A DNA stretch of 64,000 nt from assembly GCA_036274495.1 (NCBI GenBank), contig DASUFP010000106.1, positions 34,776 to 98,775 on the forward strand, read 5' to 3'. The translations under genes and the position numbers were made by a program. This document shows, piece after piece, positions 9,038-17,515 of the stretch. The DNA is from DASUFP01 sp036274495. Its GTDB lineage: Bacteria > Bacteroidota > Bacteroidia > AKYH767-A > OLB10. The notes beneath the pieces were generated by a model. That model was not told the DNA's origin. It saw only the letters and a program-made list of their open reading frames with translations, and ran no database searches. Every line of letters begins with the position of its first letter. The stretch's first letter is position 1.

Positions 9038-10122
9038 TAGTTCTTGAGCTGATTAGGAACTGATGTAAAATGGTAATAAACAGTTTTAATAAATAACGGA
9101 ATGGAAGTGGTTGGAATGCCATTGCGAATATTCATCAGGGCAATTTTTCTTACCAGTTCCATATTTGAAATAACATCGCGGTATGCCCTCCAGAGTGGGG
9201 TTCCGGGTGCGTAGATATGTGCCGGTTCTGATGTGGTGCCATTTAATTCCATGATCCGTATATTGTTACCAAGATACAAATCCTCCAGCGAATTCACTTT
9301 TAAGTCAAACCTTCCGTAAAAAAAAGCATCCATATTTTCAGTTATCTTATCAAAAACCTGAACCAGTTTTGAGTTGATAAGATGATTGCCATTTAAAAAT
9401 AATGTTCCCCTGCAATGATTGCCTACAGGCTCAACTAACAAAGTTTTCCCGGATTCCGGAATAGAGCTCATCAGACCGGAGTGCTGCTGCATTAACCTTT
9501 TTAATTGCATTCTCCCACGGCTGCTCTTTCCAAGTAAATACTTAACTGTAGATTTACCGTCTCCCGTAACGGATAAAAATTCTTTCATGGTAACGGAAGT
9601 GATACCGCTTCCGGAACCATCCGGAAATTTATAATAGAGTACTCCCAGTTCAATAGGGAAATCAATAAACTCCTGAAAAATCAAATTACCCGTTGAGCGT
9701 TTTATAAATTCTTTCAGGCTTTTATCATCAGTTATTTTTACTACTCCATTTCCTCTTTCACCAACATCAGGTTTACCGATTAGCGGATACCGTAATGAGG
9801 ATAAAGACAATTGTTCTGAAACCTGCTCAACTGACGCTCCTCCTGAAATATAGATTGACCCGGGTAAAAACGCCTCCGGAATTTGTTTCAGAATTCCGCT
9901 TTTCGATTCGCCGAAAAAGCCTCCCAACTCTATTCCCGGATTGGCAGCAGTGAAATACAGCAGCCGACGCGAACGAACCATCATAACCAGCCATACCGGT
10001 AAGGATGGCAGATAAAAAAGCCACATAGGCCAAAATTCATACCTGATTATTTTCAATAACCATATTGGTAAACGCGACTGTGCAACCGGATCCTGATTCG
10101 AGTGCATTTTATAAAAGTTCAA
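9037..10122 (-). CDS. ATP-grasp domain protein of unknown substrate
   Basis: A 361-residue protein. Residues about 25-60 hold a hydrophobic, Trp/Tyr/Pro-rich segment that may sit in the membrane, followed by a region with an AANPGIELGGFFGESK stretch. From about 110 the sequence fits an ATP-grasp ligase: PLIGKPDVGERGNGV (Lys binding the ATP phosphates), LIFQEFIDFPIELGV (adenine-binding hinge), and GRFDLKV with IMELNGTTSEPA near 275-305 supplying the acidic and Asn metal ligands. This arrangement resembles D-Ala-D-Ala ligase relatives common in Bacteroidota but not assigned a reaction. The start is supported by a 4-nt ATGA overlap with the NRDE gene. Confidence 0.75.
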   Translation of the reverse strand: MNFYKMHSNQDPVAQSRLPIWLLKIIRYEFWPMWLFYLPSLPVWLVMMVRSRRLLYFTAANPGIELGGFFGESKSGILKQIPEAFLPGSIYISGGASVEQVSEQLSLSSLRYPLIGKPDVGERGNGVVKITDDKSLKEFIKRSTGNLIFQEFIDFPIELGVLYYKFPDGSGSGITSVTMKEFLSVTGDGKSTVKYLLGKSSRGRMQLKRLMQQHSGLMSSIPESGKTLLVEPVGNHCRGTLFLNGNHLINSKLVQVFDKITENMDAFFYGRFDLKVNSLEDLYLGNNIRIMELNGTTSEPAHIYAPGTPLWRAYRDVISNMELVRKIALMNIRNGIPTTSIPLFIKTVYYHFTSVPNQLKN

Positions 10123-10826
10123 TACAGTTGAAGCTCTTCGGTGAGTCCGGTAAGCAGATCTTGATATTTCATCGTACTCTGCTGCGGAGTATCAGTAACC
10201 TGAGTAATGCTCACAGTGCTGACCATTCCGTTTCGGTTCATTCTGAAATCATTTTCAGGATCACCATAACCTCCATGTTTATGTAAATCAAAAATGGATT
10301 CGGAACCTGCATCCGACATCAGCCAGTCATCGAATACTTTCTGACGCATTTTTTGTGCCTGTTCATCATACAGCGTTACAGAAGACCAGATATGAGGTAA
10401 ATGCGGATCAATTGATTTAAGAGCAGGGGATAAGCCGTCCCATCTGAATTCAAAAAGTTCAAGACTCTCGGCTGGTTCAACCATAATCATTGTAAAAGGT
10501 TCTATGCCGTCAAAATTGTAAGATTCGGCAAAAATTTCAGGACGGTTGTACTGCAGGCTTTCAAGGAGAACTATGCCTCTGCTTTTTCTGTAAGGAGGAG
10601 TATGCTGGTGTTTTTTGAATGCACCATTCAGCAGACAGTGTATTTGACCGGTTGACGCGGCGGCAAACCAGGTTCCTCCTTGTGCATCTTTGGGAAAAAA
10701 TGCAGTTCCTGTTAACAGCTTGTAAACTCCGGGTGGGCTGGTCAAAGCAGCACGTGCCGGACTTTCATCACGGTTGGATGTGAGTACAAATCCTGAATTT
10801 GCAGGCAGAAATGTTACTGTACACAC
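10119..10826 (-). CDS. NRDE/TANGO2-family protein, GTG start
   Basis: A 235-residue member of the NRDE family, related to eukaryotic TANGO2. The signature TSNRDE follows about 18 residues after the start, and GGTWFAA is also typical. I chose the GTG at 10826 because family members begin Met-Cys-Thr; this start gives (M)CTVTFLP, placing a Cys next to the initiator where it can become the N-terminal nucleophile of an Ntn-type fold once Met is removed. A longer frame from the ATG at 10898 would add 24 residues and bury that Cys. The gene is 40 nt after dinB and overlaps the ATP-grasp gene by 4 nt. The bacterial function is unknown. Confidence 0.8.
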   Translation of the reverse strand: MCTVTFLPANSGFVLTSNRDESPARAALTSPPGVYKLLTGTAFFPKDAQGGTWFAAASTGQIHCLLNGAFKKHQHTPPYRKSRGIVLLESLQYNRPEIFAESYNFDGIEPFTMIMVEPAESLELFEFRWDGLSPALKSIDPHLPHIWSSVTLYDEQAQKMRQKVFDDWLMSDAGSESIFDLHKHGGYGDPENDFRMNRNGMVSTVSITQVTDTPQQSTMKYQDLLTGLTEELQLY

Positions 10827-10866
10827 AAATTGAATTGTTAAAATAAGGGAGAAACAACTTGTTAAT

Positions 10867-11385
10867 TTAAATCTTTCCGCCTGAGGACTCTTCTTCAAGA
10901 TGTTTTCTTGTAGAATAAGCGAGGCCGAGATGCTCAGGTAATGCAGTTACACCGAGGCTTCTGGCAGCAATTCGAATAATAGCCAAATGGTGTGTGCAAT
11001 GTTCTATGTTGTACCAGAGTTCTCGGTCGAAACTTGTATTTATCAGAACATCCTGGTCGTTGTCAAGCGAAGTTTGAAGGGCAAGTTCATTGTGGCGGTA
11101 AAAGTCGTTTGTTCTGAGTACAAGAGCAAGTGCGGCAATCCGTCCATTTAATTCTCTTGTATCTTTCTCAAGTAACGCATCCCTGTTACGATTATCATAA
11201 TTGACACATCCTGATGACGCACTCGCCAGTAAGCATTCAAAAAATTCAACGATATGACGGGCGTGTTTTCCGACGCTGTTTCCTTCAAGTACTTCTAAAG
11301 GCTGGTCATATGCGCCTTCGGGCAGTCTGCCCACTATGTCTCTCAATTGCATGAGTACTTCAATACTTTTTTCGGTTAGTACCAT
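10867..11385 (-). CDS. DinB-like putative metalloenzyme
   Basis: A 172-residue four-helix DinB/YfiT-type protein. The expected metal-binding histidines are visible: His41/His44 in KHARHIVEF and His129, His132 and His133 in EHCTHHLAII. Members act as thiol-dependent transferases or remain uncharacterised; they commonly bind zinc or nickel. The gene sits between doxX (9 nt) and the NRDE gene, inside a compact operon. The family assignment is good; the reaction is not predictable. Confidence 0.8.
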   Translation of the reverse strand: MVLTEKSIEVLMQLRDIVGRLPEGAYDQPLEVLEGNSVGKHARHIVEFFECLLASASSGCVNYDNRNRDALLEKDTRELNGRIAALALVLRTNDFYRHNELALQTSLDNDQDVLINTSFDRELWYNIEHCTHHLAIIRIAARSLGVTALPEHLGLAYSTRKHLEEESSGGKI

Positions 11386-11394
11386 ATAAGAGAA

Positions 11395-11775
11395 TTATTT
11401 TTTAAAAATACGGTTCAGTATAACACCTCTGTTCATAACCACAATAACTGAGCAACAGGTAAAAGTAACAATTGCATAAATAAAAAGTTGTCCCCCGTCA
11501 TTCATCACTTCAATACCCAGAACCAGTAAATGTGAAAGTATGGCTCCGGCCATAATTCCCATTCCAAGTAATCCTCCTGCCGGTCTGGTAGACGGAATCA
11601 GCAAAAGTATGGATGCAACAAGTTCGGCAATACCGGAAGCGATTCTGCCGGCCGGCTCAGCGCCCAGGGCAGAAAATATATAGACCGATTCTGCTGCTGC
11701 AGAGAACTTAAAATAGAGCGTTTGAAGCATAATCAGAGCTGCTATTCCTGCACAAATTGGTGATACCAGTTTCAT
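11395..11775 (-). CDS. DoxX-family membrane protein
   Basis: A 126-residue protein with four hydrophobic helices and no signal peptide, fitting the DoxX family: LYFKFSAAAES in the first helix-loop region, a GRIASGIAELVASILLL second helix and a GMGIMAGAILSHL third. DoxX proteins are inner-membrane proteins linked to respiration, sulfur oxidation or redox stress in some species, but most are uncharacterised. Its ATG overlaps the YHS gene stop by 4 nt (ATGA, 11775-11772), so the two are translationally coupled. Confidence 0.8.
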   Translation of the reverse strand: MKLVSPICAGIAALIMLQTLYFKFSAAAESVYIFSALGAEPAGRIASGIAELVASILLLIPSTRPAGGLLGMGIMAGAILSHLLVLGIEVMNDGGQLFIYAIVTFTCCSVIVVMNRGVILNRIFKK

Positions 11776-12251
11776 GGTGCAACAGATTTTACCGGATAAA
11801 ATTCAGCCCAGTTGCGGTCCGCATTTTCATGAAGGTGTTTTTCATCGGCATTCCACTTGGGTAAGGTATTGTTGAAAAATGCATTGTAAAAGAGAAACAA
11901 ATGCCCTCCGATTATTTTATATGTTTCAGGATCCACTTCAACCTTCTCACCCGTTTTCCCCATGGCATATGCACACCAGCCTCCGTAGGCAGGTTCATAC
12001 ATGGATGGATCTTTTTTGAATTTTTCCAGATTTTCTCTTGTCGCAAACCGGTATACAACTGCATGAAAGTTAACGCTAAATTCTTTTTTGCCTTCAACCG
12101 GTCCTGATGAACTGAAATAGGAAACAGGATCGTACCCTTCGATGGCCAACCCTCCTTTACCCAAGTTGAACTGTCTCAGCCGTAAGGCATCGTCCTGCCC
12201 ATGTAATTGGCTGGTTAACAAGCTTAAGAATAGCAAAAGACCTGATTTCAT
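11772..12251 (-). CDS. Exported YHS-domain protein
   Basis: A 159-residue protein with a signal peptide (about residues 1-18, ending LHGQ) and no lipobox Cys, so it is probably periplasmic. The YHS-like core spans about residues 30-110 (GYDPVSYF, YRFATRENLEKF, YGGWCAYAMGKT). YHS domains are thought to bind metals and often accompany copper or heavy-metal proteins, but here there is no metal transporter nearby. It is the first gene of the operon YHS, doxX, dinB, NRDE, ATP-grasp, lysE. The start ATG is the first Met of a good signal peptide. Confidence 0.8.
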   Translation of the reverse strand: MKSGLLLFLSLLTSQLHGQDDALRLRQFNLGKGGLAIEGYDPVSYFSSSGPVEGKKEFSVNFHAVVYRFATRENLEKFKKDPSMYEPAYGGWCAYAMGKTGEKVEVDPETYKIIGGHLFLFYNAFFNNTLPKWNADEKHLHENADRNWAEFYPVKSVAP

Positions 12252-12324
12252 TTATGCAATATAGGGAGCTGATTTCAAAAAAACCTCAGCTATGGTACCC
12301 GGCGCTATCAAAAATGACAAATTC

Positions 12325-12345
12325 CTAACAAATAGGTTTTGTTAG
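12325..12345. promoter_or_regulatory. Perfect inverted repeat upstream of the Kelch/SprB gene
   Basis: CTAACAAA and TTTGTTAG flank a 5-nt spacer, an 8+8 bp perfect dyad. It lies immediately upstream of the -7 box at 12356-12363, over the place where a -33 element would be, which is a usual position for an operator. It is also within 75-95 nt of the divergent YHS operon start, so it could control both. Function inferred from position. Confidence 0.45.
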
Positions 12346-12355
12346 ACTATTGCCT

Positions 12356-12363
12356 TATTTTTG
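12356..12363 (+). promoter_or_regulatory. Promoter -7 box for the Kelch/SprB gene
   Basis: TATTTTTG is an exact match to the Bacteroidota consensus TAnnTTTG and ends 19 nt before the ATG, predicting a leader of about 13 nt. A TTTG lies 14 nt upstream, closer than the normal -33 spacing, so only the -7 element is claimed. Confidence 0.55.
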
Positions 12364-12382
12364 ATTAACCAATAATAGGTAT

Positions 12383-14185
12383 ATGAAAAATCTGAAAGCA
12401 GTATTATTAATGATTAGCGTTACACTGATTTTTGCAGATGGTGTATCAGCACAAGGAGCCTGGACTCAGAAAGCAAATTTTGGAGGAGGTAATATTACTG
12501 AAGAACGGGCATTTTCCATTGGTAATTTTGGCTATTTCGGTGGCAATACAGCCGCTTTATGGCAATATGATCCGTTAACCGATACCTGGACGCAAAAGGC
12601 ATCAATGGCCGGAACACAGCGGGCCAGCAGTGCAGCCTTTTCAATTGGTACCAAAGGGTACATTGGCACCGGCGGAGGGTTAAATGATTTTTACGAATAC
12701 GATCAACCCACAAATACCTGGACTCAAAAAGCAAATTTTGGCGGATCGGGCAGAGAAGGAGCTGTGGGAATAGCAATAGATGGTAAGGGGTATATAGGTA
12801 CAGGAGGCACTTATCTTTCCGACTGGTGGGAGTATGACCCGGGTAGTGATACCTGGACACAAAAAGCAAATCTTGCCGGGCCGGGCCGCTATCATGCCGG
12901 AGCATTCAGCTTGAATAACAAAGGATACATATGCGCCGGTTTCAACGGAACTTTTTTGAATGACCTGTGGGAATATGATCCTGCAACCAACAACTGGATA
13001 TCCAAATCACCGATGCCGGGTACACCACGCGACCGACCTGTAGGAATTGCCGCAAATGGTAAGGGTTATCTTGTTACCGGATGGACGGGGTCAACTGCAT
13101 TAAATGATGGCTGGGAATATGATCCTGTTTCGGATAGCTGGTCTTCAATAGCTCCATTTGCCGGCAGTCCGTGCTATAATGCATGTGGCTTTGGGATAGG
13201 CAGTAAAATTTATGTAGGAACCGGTTATCCGATTACGAATACGTTTTACGAATTTGGACCGGCCTGTGTGGTTCAGGCCACTACAGTGCCTTCCACCTGT
13301 TTTAGCAGTTGTGACGGGACAGCTACCGTTACCGTGCCTTCAGGTACAGCCACCTATTTATGGTCGAGCGGTGATACTACGGTAACTTCCTCAGGTTTAT
13401 GTTCCGGCACTTATACTGTAACCGTTACCGATAGTACGGGTTGCAGTAATTCAACAACCGTAACTGTGACAAGTCCGGCGGCCATTAGCGGATCAGCCAC
13501 TGTTATTCCGCCAACTTGTTTTGGAGATGCTGACGGCAGTGCCTGTTTTTTACCTTCCGGAGGACAACCCCCTTATGTAGCATATCAATGGGCAATAGGC
13601 GATACCACCGCATGTATTTCAGGTGTACCGGCCGGATTATATGCTGTTACAGTTACTGATTCGGCCGGTTGTACCAGTATCACCAATGTAACCATTACAC
13701 AACCCTCACAGATTGTTGTAGCTATCAGCGGAGTAAATGCATCCTGTAGTACATGCACCAATGGCAGTGCTTCCGCTGCGGTTTCCGGGGGAGTTCCACC
13801 TTTTACCTATCTCTGGTCTAACGGACAAACCATAGCATTTATTAATAGCCTTTCACCGGGGGTTTATACTTGTTGTGCCACGGATGTGAACGGGTGCTCG
13901 TCCTGTGATAGTGTAGTGATAACCTTTAATAGCGGAATTGGTGATCCGGCTCCTTATTTATTTCATGTATCACCAAATCCGTTCAATGAATTTATTAATG
14001 TTGATGTTCCTGTCGGAGAACGTCCGGTTGCAAAACTCTTTGATTGTACCGGCAGACTATTATTTCAAAAGCAGTTGGATTATGGTAACAGCAGGTTGTC
14101 GACCGACGGGTTGGCACCGGGTTGGTATACCATTGAGTTGAACTCTTCGACTCCTGAATGGTTCAGAATGATTAAGGCCTACTGA
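12383..14185 (+). CDS. Secreted Kelch-propeller protein with SprB repeats and T9SS type A sorting domain
   Basis: A 600-residue exported protein. Signal peptide about 1-23 (ending VSAQG). Residues about 25-295 contain six Kelch-type blades with recurring W-T-Q-K-A and YDP-x-T-x-TW motifs. Residues about 297-515 contain three Cys-rich SprB-type repeats (STCFSSCDGTATV, PTCFGDADGSACF, ASCSTCTNGSASA), each with a following YLWS/YQW strand and a Y-T-V-T-V-T-D edge. The last 80 residues (VSPNPFNEFINV to MIKAY) are a type A sorting domain, read by the type IX secretion system. It should be carried to the surface and processed by the PorU/PorV system encoded at 31-37 kb. Likely role: adhesion or surface binding. 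Confidence 0.88.
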   Translation: MKNLKAVLLMISVTLIFADGVSAQGAWTQKANFGGGNITEERAFSIGNFGYFGGNTAALWQYDPLTDTWTQKASMAGTQRASSAAFSIGTKGYIGTGGGLNDFYEYDQPTNTWTQKANFGGSGREGAVGIAIDGKGYIGTGGTYLSDWWEYDPGSDTWTQKANLAGPGRYHAGAFSLNNKGYICAGFNGTFLNDLWEYDPATNNWISKSPMPGTPRDRPVGIAANGKGYLVTGWTGSTALNDGWEYDPVSDSWSSIAPFAGSPCYNACGFGIGSKIYVGTGYPITNTFYEFGPACVVQATTVPSTCFSSCDGTATVTVPSGTATYLWSSGDTTVTSSGLCSGTYTVTVTDSTGCSNSTTVTVTSPAAISGSATVIPPTCFGDADGSACFLPSGGQPPYVAYQWAIGDTTACISGVPAGLYAVTVTDSAGCTSITNVTITQPSQIVVAISGVNASCSTCTNGSASAAVSGGVPPFTYLWSNGQTIAFINSLSPGVYTCCATDVNGCSSCDSVVITFNSGIGDPAPYLFHVSPNPFNEFINVDVPVGERPVAKLFDCTGRLLFQKQLDYGNSRLSTDGLAPGWYTIELNSSTPEWFRMIKAY

Positions 14186-15481
14186 TTAAAGAACTTCTGC
14201 AACAACAAAAGAACTTCCTCCCACATATACCAGGTCGTGACTGCCTGCAGCATTCTGCGCTGCCTGTAATGCCGCAGCTACCGAATTGTATGATCTTCCG
14301 TTCAGCTTGTGAAGTTTAGCTTCTTGTCGCAGGGCTTCAGCATCGTATCCTCTTGGTAAATCAGGTTTACAGAAATAATAGACAGCATTGCGGGGCAATT
14401 GTTTTAATATGGCACTCACATCTTTATCGGCCACCATTCCAATTACCATATGAAGGTTACTGAATGAGGATGCCGATAATTGTTCCATTACTTCATGTAT
14501 TCCATCGGCATTGTGCCCTGTATCGGCTATTGTTAAAGGGTGCTTATCTATTACCTGCCAGCGACCGGCAAATCCGGTCATACGGCAGATTTTTCCAAAA
14601 GCTTTGCGCACATTTTTTCTGTCAATCTCAAATCCGTTTTCATTCAGGACTTCAAGTGCCTCCATTACTGTTGAAATATTTTTTAACTGATACCAGCCTC
14701 CCAAATCAACTACCACCTCTTTCATATAGGTACGATTGTTTTTGATAATGTCTACAATCAATTTACCGGGAATCTGCTTAATATTTTTTGTGAGTACGGT
14801 TTTAAATTGTTTGTCGGAAAAGTTTATCGAGGTGTGCATTTTTTTTGCAGTGGTTCGGAATACTCCTGCTGTTTCGCGGTTGAATTCTCCAACAACAACA
14901 GGTACTCTTTCTTTGATGATCCCGGCTTTTTCAGCAGCTATTTTTTTTAACGTATCACCCAGCAGATGCATGTGATCCCATTGAACATTTGTGATGACTG
15001 AAAGTACAGGCTGTATCACATTTGTGGAATCAAGTCTGCCTCCCATTCCTGTTTCAATCACAGCAATATCTACATCCGTTTTACTGAAATAATGAAAGGC
15101 AAGTCCTGCAGTCCACTCAAAAAAAGACGGCGAAATTAACTCAAACGCTTCTTTGTGCTTTTTAACAAATTGTGTGATTTCTGTCTTTGGAATCATTGCA
15201 CCATTTACCCGGATACGTTCTCTGAAATCTTTCAGATGAGGTGAGGTGAAAAGCCCGGTTTTGTAACCATGTTGCTGCAATACCGCCGCAAGCATATTTG
15301 AAACGGAACCTTTACCATTTGTTCCGGCTATATGCACCGACCTGAAATCATTTTCAGGATGGTCCAGAAGTCTGGTAATTGCAATAGTGTTGGAAAGATT
15401 TGCTTTATAAGCGGCAGGGCCGATCCGATGAAACATCGGAAGCTGCTGATAGAGGTAGTCCAGGGTTTCCTGGTAGGTCAT
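14186..15481 (-). CDS. folC: Bifunctional folylpolyglutamate/dihydrofolate synthase
   Basis: A 431-residue Mur-ligase-family enzyme that adds glutamate to dihydropteroate and folates. ATP-binding P-loop GTNGKGS at residues 53-59, the TSPHL segment after it (folate site), and ETGMGGRLDSTN of the central domain. The C-terminal domain carries TGHNADG, the expected ADTAHN-like motif, here with Gly in place of Ala. It overlaps tonB by 4 nt and ends back to back with the convergent Kelch gene, without a spacer. Being the last gene of an exbB-exbD-tonB operon is unusual for a folate enzyme. Confidence 0.92.
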   Translation of the reverse strand: MTYQETLDYLYQQLPMFHRIGPAAYKANLSNTIAITRLLDHPENDFRSVHIAGTNGKGSVSNMLAAVLQQHGYKTGLFTSPHLKDFRERIRVNGAMIPKTEITQFVKKHKEAFELISPSFFEWTAGLAFHYFSKTDVDIAVIETGMGGRLDSTNVIQPVLSVITNVQWDHMHLLGDTLKKIAAEKAGIIKERVPVVVGEFNRETAGVFRTTAKKMHTSINFSDKQFKTVLTKNIKQIPGKLIVDIIKNNRTYMKEVVVDLGGWYQLKNISTVMEALEVLNENGFEIDRKNVRKAFGKICRMTGFAGRWQVIDKHPLTIADTGHNADGIHEVMEQLSASSFSNLHMVIGMVADKDVSAILKQLPRNAVYYFCKPDLPRGYDAEALRQEAKLHKLNGRSYNSVAAALQAAQNAAGSHDLVYVGGSSFVVAEVL

Positions 15482-16332
15482 TCAAAGGCGAAAACAAATG
15501 TAATGGTACCCCGTTGTTCTTCCACTCCCTTTGTACTGGGTGTAAATTTAGCCTGCATGGCTGCTGCCCGGGCTTTTTGATACAGCACTTGTGAAGATGT
15601 GGTGGAACCTCTTGCAGGGCCTGTAGCACTGGATACATTGCCGTATTTGTCGACAATTATTTCAATAACTATTTTACCTGTTTCCTGTGAGGTGTCTTCC
15701 AGTTTTGGTTTTAACCTCCAGTTTCTGCCGGTTAAATCGAATCCGATTCCATTTCCGTCGCCATTGCCTCCGCCAGAACCCGTGCCAGAACCCCCACCTG
15801 AGCCTGAACCTATACCCGAACCTGAACCTGTTCCCGATCCGGTGCCGTCGCCTCCGGTGCCGCCACCTTGCTGCGTTCCTGATGGAGATCCCCCCTGACC
15901 TTTTTTACCGGGCTTATACAATGCCATCGGGTCAGGTTTTTTCTCTTCAACTTTAGGGAGCACTACAGGGGGAGTGGTAACAGCTACTGGATTTTTCTTT
16001 ACTTCAACAGGTTTTACAACAGGTTTCTTGGTCTTCTTCTTAACCGGAGGGGGTATGTTTACGGTTTCTTCCGCATCAGATGTCAATACTTCTTCTTCTG
16101 TTTCGGTTTTGGTAACCGCTTCTGTTTCCTGAACAGGAGCTGCCTGTGTTTGCTCCGGCGTTGCAAACTCTACAGTACCAAATTCTACAAAACTTCCTCC
16201 TCCGCCACCACCGGCCAATCCCTCATCCCAGGGAGGCATACGTGTGGTGATGGTCAGATACATCAGCAGTGCAAGTAAAATTACATGCACTAATAGTGAA
16301 AGACCCAGTGAACGCTGTTGGGTTGCTGTCAT
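15478..16332 (-). CDS. TonB-like energy transducer with Gly-rich linker
   Basis: A 284-residue TonB-family protein. One membrane anchor at about residues 8-28 (SLLVHVILLALLMYLTI), a Pro/Lys/Glu-rich span (about 60-135), a Gly/Ser/Thr repeat linker (about 140-195, GSGTGSGSG-like) and a C-terminal beta domain (about 205-284) with the conserved GKIVIEIIVDKYGNV strand. It couples the ExbB-ExbD proton motor to outer-membrane receptors or another envelope partner. The Gly-rich linker replaces the more usual long Pro-rich rod. The ATG overlaps the exbD stop by 4 nt and its own stop overlaps folC. Confidence 0.85.
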   Translation of the reverse strand: MTATQQRSLGLSLLVHVILLALLMYLTITTRMPPWDEGLAGGGGGGSFVEFGTVEFATPEQTQAAPVQETEAVTKTETEEEVLTSDAEETVNIPPPVKKKTKKPVVKPVEVKKNPVAVTTPPVVLPKVEEKKPDPMALYKPGKKGQGGSPSGTQQGGGTGGDGTGSGTGSGSGIGSGSGGGSGTGSGGGNGDGNGIGFDLTGRNWRLKPKLEDTSQETGKIVIEIIVDKYGNVSSATGPARGSTTSSQVLYQKARAAAMQAKFTPSTKGVEEQRGTITFVFAFE

Positions 16333-16739
16333 TGCATTTCGTACTTGGTGAGATTGGTAGCTGCCACCATTTTCACCTTATTTTTGTTTCCTATGTCAAG
16401 TAAGAAAACCACCTCTTCCCAGGGAACACTTTTATCGATTTTTAACAATGCAGTTGGGTCGCTTTGTCCCGCTACAGCGGCCCGGACAGCTTGTTCAACA
16501 CCCTCTCTTGGAACAACATCCTGGTTAACTGCATACTGCATATCTGCCGTTAGGCTGATAACAACAGGATGCTTCACACTTTGAATACCTGTTTTAGAGT
16601 TAGGCAAAAGGAGTTTGAGCACCGATGGAGTTGCCATTGTAGATGTAATCAGGAAAAACAGCAACAGAAAGAACATAATGTCGTTCAGCGAGTGGCTGTA
16701 GACTTCGGTTGCGGATTTATGTCGGCGGCGCAGGTTCAT
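16329..16739 (-). CDS. ExbD/TolR-family biopolymer transport protein
   Basis: A 136-residue protein with one N-terminal membrane helix (about 21-40) preceded by the conserved proton-relay Asp20 (SLNDIMFFLLLFFL), then a periplasmic domain. With ExbB it forms the proton channel that powers TonB. The start ATG overlaps the exbB stop by 4 nt. Family and role are clear; whether it serves TonB or a Tol-like system is decided by the neighbouring tonB-like gene. Confidence 0.9.
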   Translation of the reverse strand: MNLRRRHKSATEVYSHSLNDIMFFLLLFFLITSTMATPSVLKLLLPNSKTGIQSVKHPVVISLTADMQYAVNQDVVPREGVEQAVRAAVAGQSDPTALLKIDKSVPWEEVVFLLDIGNKNKVKMVAATNLTKYEMQ

Positions 16740-17437
16740 TTTCCGGTAGGTTCTTCAAGCAGGTCGATAAATTCCACTGCACTGATCTCCATTTTATTGA
16801 TTACACGGTCGATTAGTTGAACCAGGTAGTGATAACCGGCATATGCAATCATTCCTACGAGCAAACCGGATGCTGAAGAAATCATTTTTACATATAACCC
16901 GCCTGAAATAGTATCAATCTCAAGACTGTTCTGAAGTGAAATCTGATAAAATATTTTGATTACCCCAAAGATGGTTCCCAGAAACCCGAACATCGGTGCA
17001 ATTCCTGCAATAACACCAAGAAATCCAAGGTTGCGTTCCATTTTGTAAATTTCAAGTTTACCTGCATTTTCGATTGCAGCTTCAATTTCCCGAACAGGTT
17101 TGCCGAGTCGGTTAATTCCTTTTTCAATCATTCTGGCAATGGGTCCCTGCGTGTTTTTACAAAGTGATTGAGCTGCTGAAAGATTACCGTTTTTGACAAA
17201 GTCTCTGATCTGATTCATGAAGTTAAGATCGAGTTTGCTGAATTTGAGAATGACAAACAGTCTTTCAAAAAAGATGAAAAAAGCCAAAATGCTGAGAATT
17301 CCAATAGGAATCAGTATCGGCCCGCCTTTAACAGCCAGATCCCAAAGGGTCAGCGATTGTTCGGTTGGAGGTGTGGCGAGTGGAGATGCACCGGCAGTGT
17401 CTGTAACGGCGGTGGTAATTTGAAGCAGAAGTCCCAT
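16736..17437 (-). CDS. ExbB/TolQ/MotA proton-channel protein
   Basis: A 233-residue protein with three hydrophobic helices (about 33-55, 130-155, 180-200) and the conserved central segment APMFGFLGTIFGVIKIF, characteristic of ExbB/TolQ. It is the first gene of the operon exbB-exbD-tonB-folC. A one-mismatch -7 box TAACTTTA sits at 17476-17469, about 32 nt before the ATG, and a 12-bp palindrome lies further upstream. Confidence 0.9.
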   Translation of the reverse strand: MGLLLQITTAVTDTAGASPLATPPTEQSLTLWDLAVKGGPILIPIGILSILAFFIFFERLFVILKFSKLDLNFMNQIRDFVKNGNLSAAQSLCKNTQGPIARMIEKGINRLGKPVREIEAAIENAGKLEIYKMERNLGFLGVIAGIAPMFGFLGTIFGVIKIFYQISLQNSLEIDTISGGLYVKMISSASGLLVGMIAYAGYHYLVQLIDRVINKMEISAVEFIDLLEEPTGK

Positions 17438-17468
17438 AAAGATTTTTAGCGTGTCAGCAATAAACGTG

Positions 17469-17476
17469 TAAAGTTA
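17469..17476 (-). promoter_or_regulatory. Candidate -7 box for exbB (one mismatch)
   Basis: Read on the minus strand this is TAACTTTA, differing from TAnnTTTG only in the last base. The spacing to the exbB ATG matches exact boxes elsewhere in the window. Weak evidence on its own. Confidence 0.35.
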
Positions 17477-17515
17477 CCCCGCTATTGCTGCCCCCGAGGG
17501 GAAGGGACTTGAACG

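Noticed and set aside
15599..15898. Pro/Glu-rich frame of about 99 residues on the plus strand
   Set aside because: It is the antisense reading of the Gly-rich linker of tonB; the repeat codons create a long open frame. No start context and no family.
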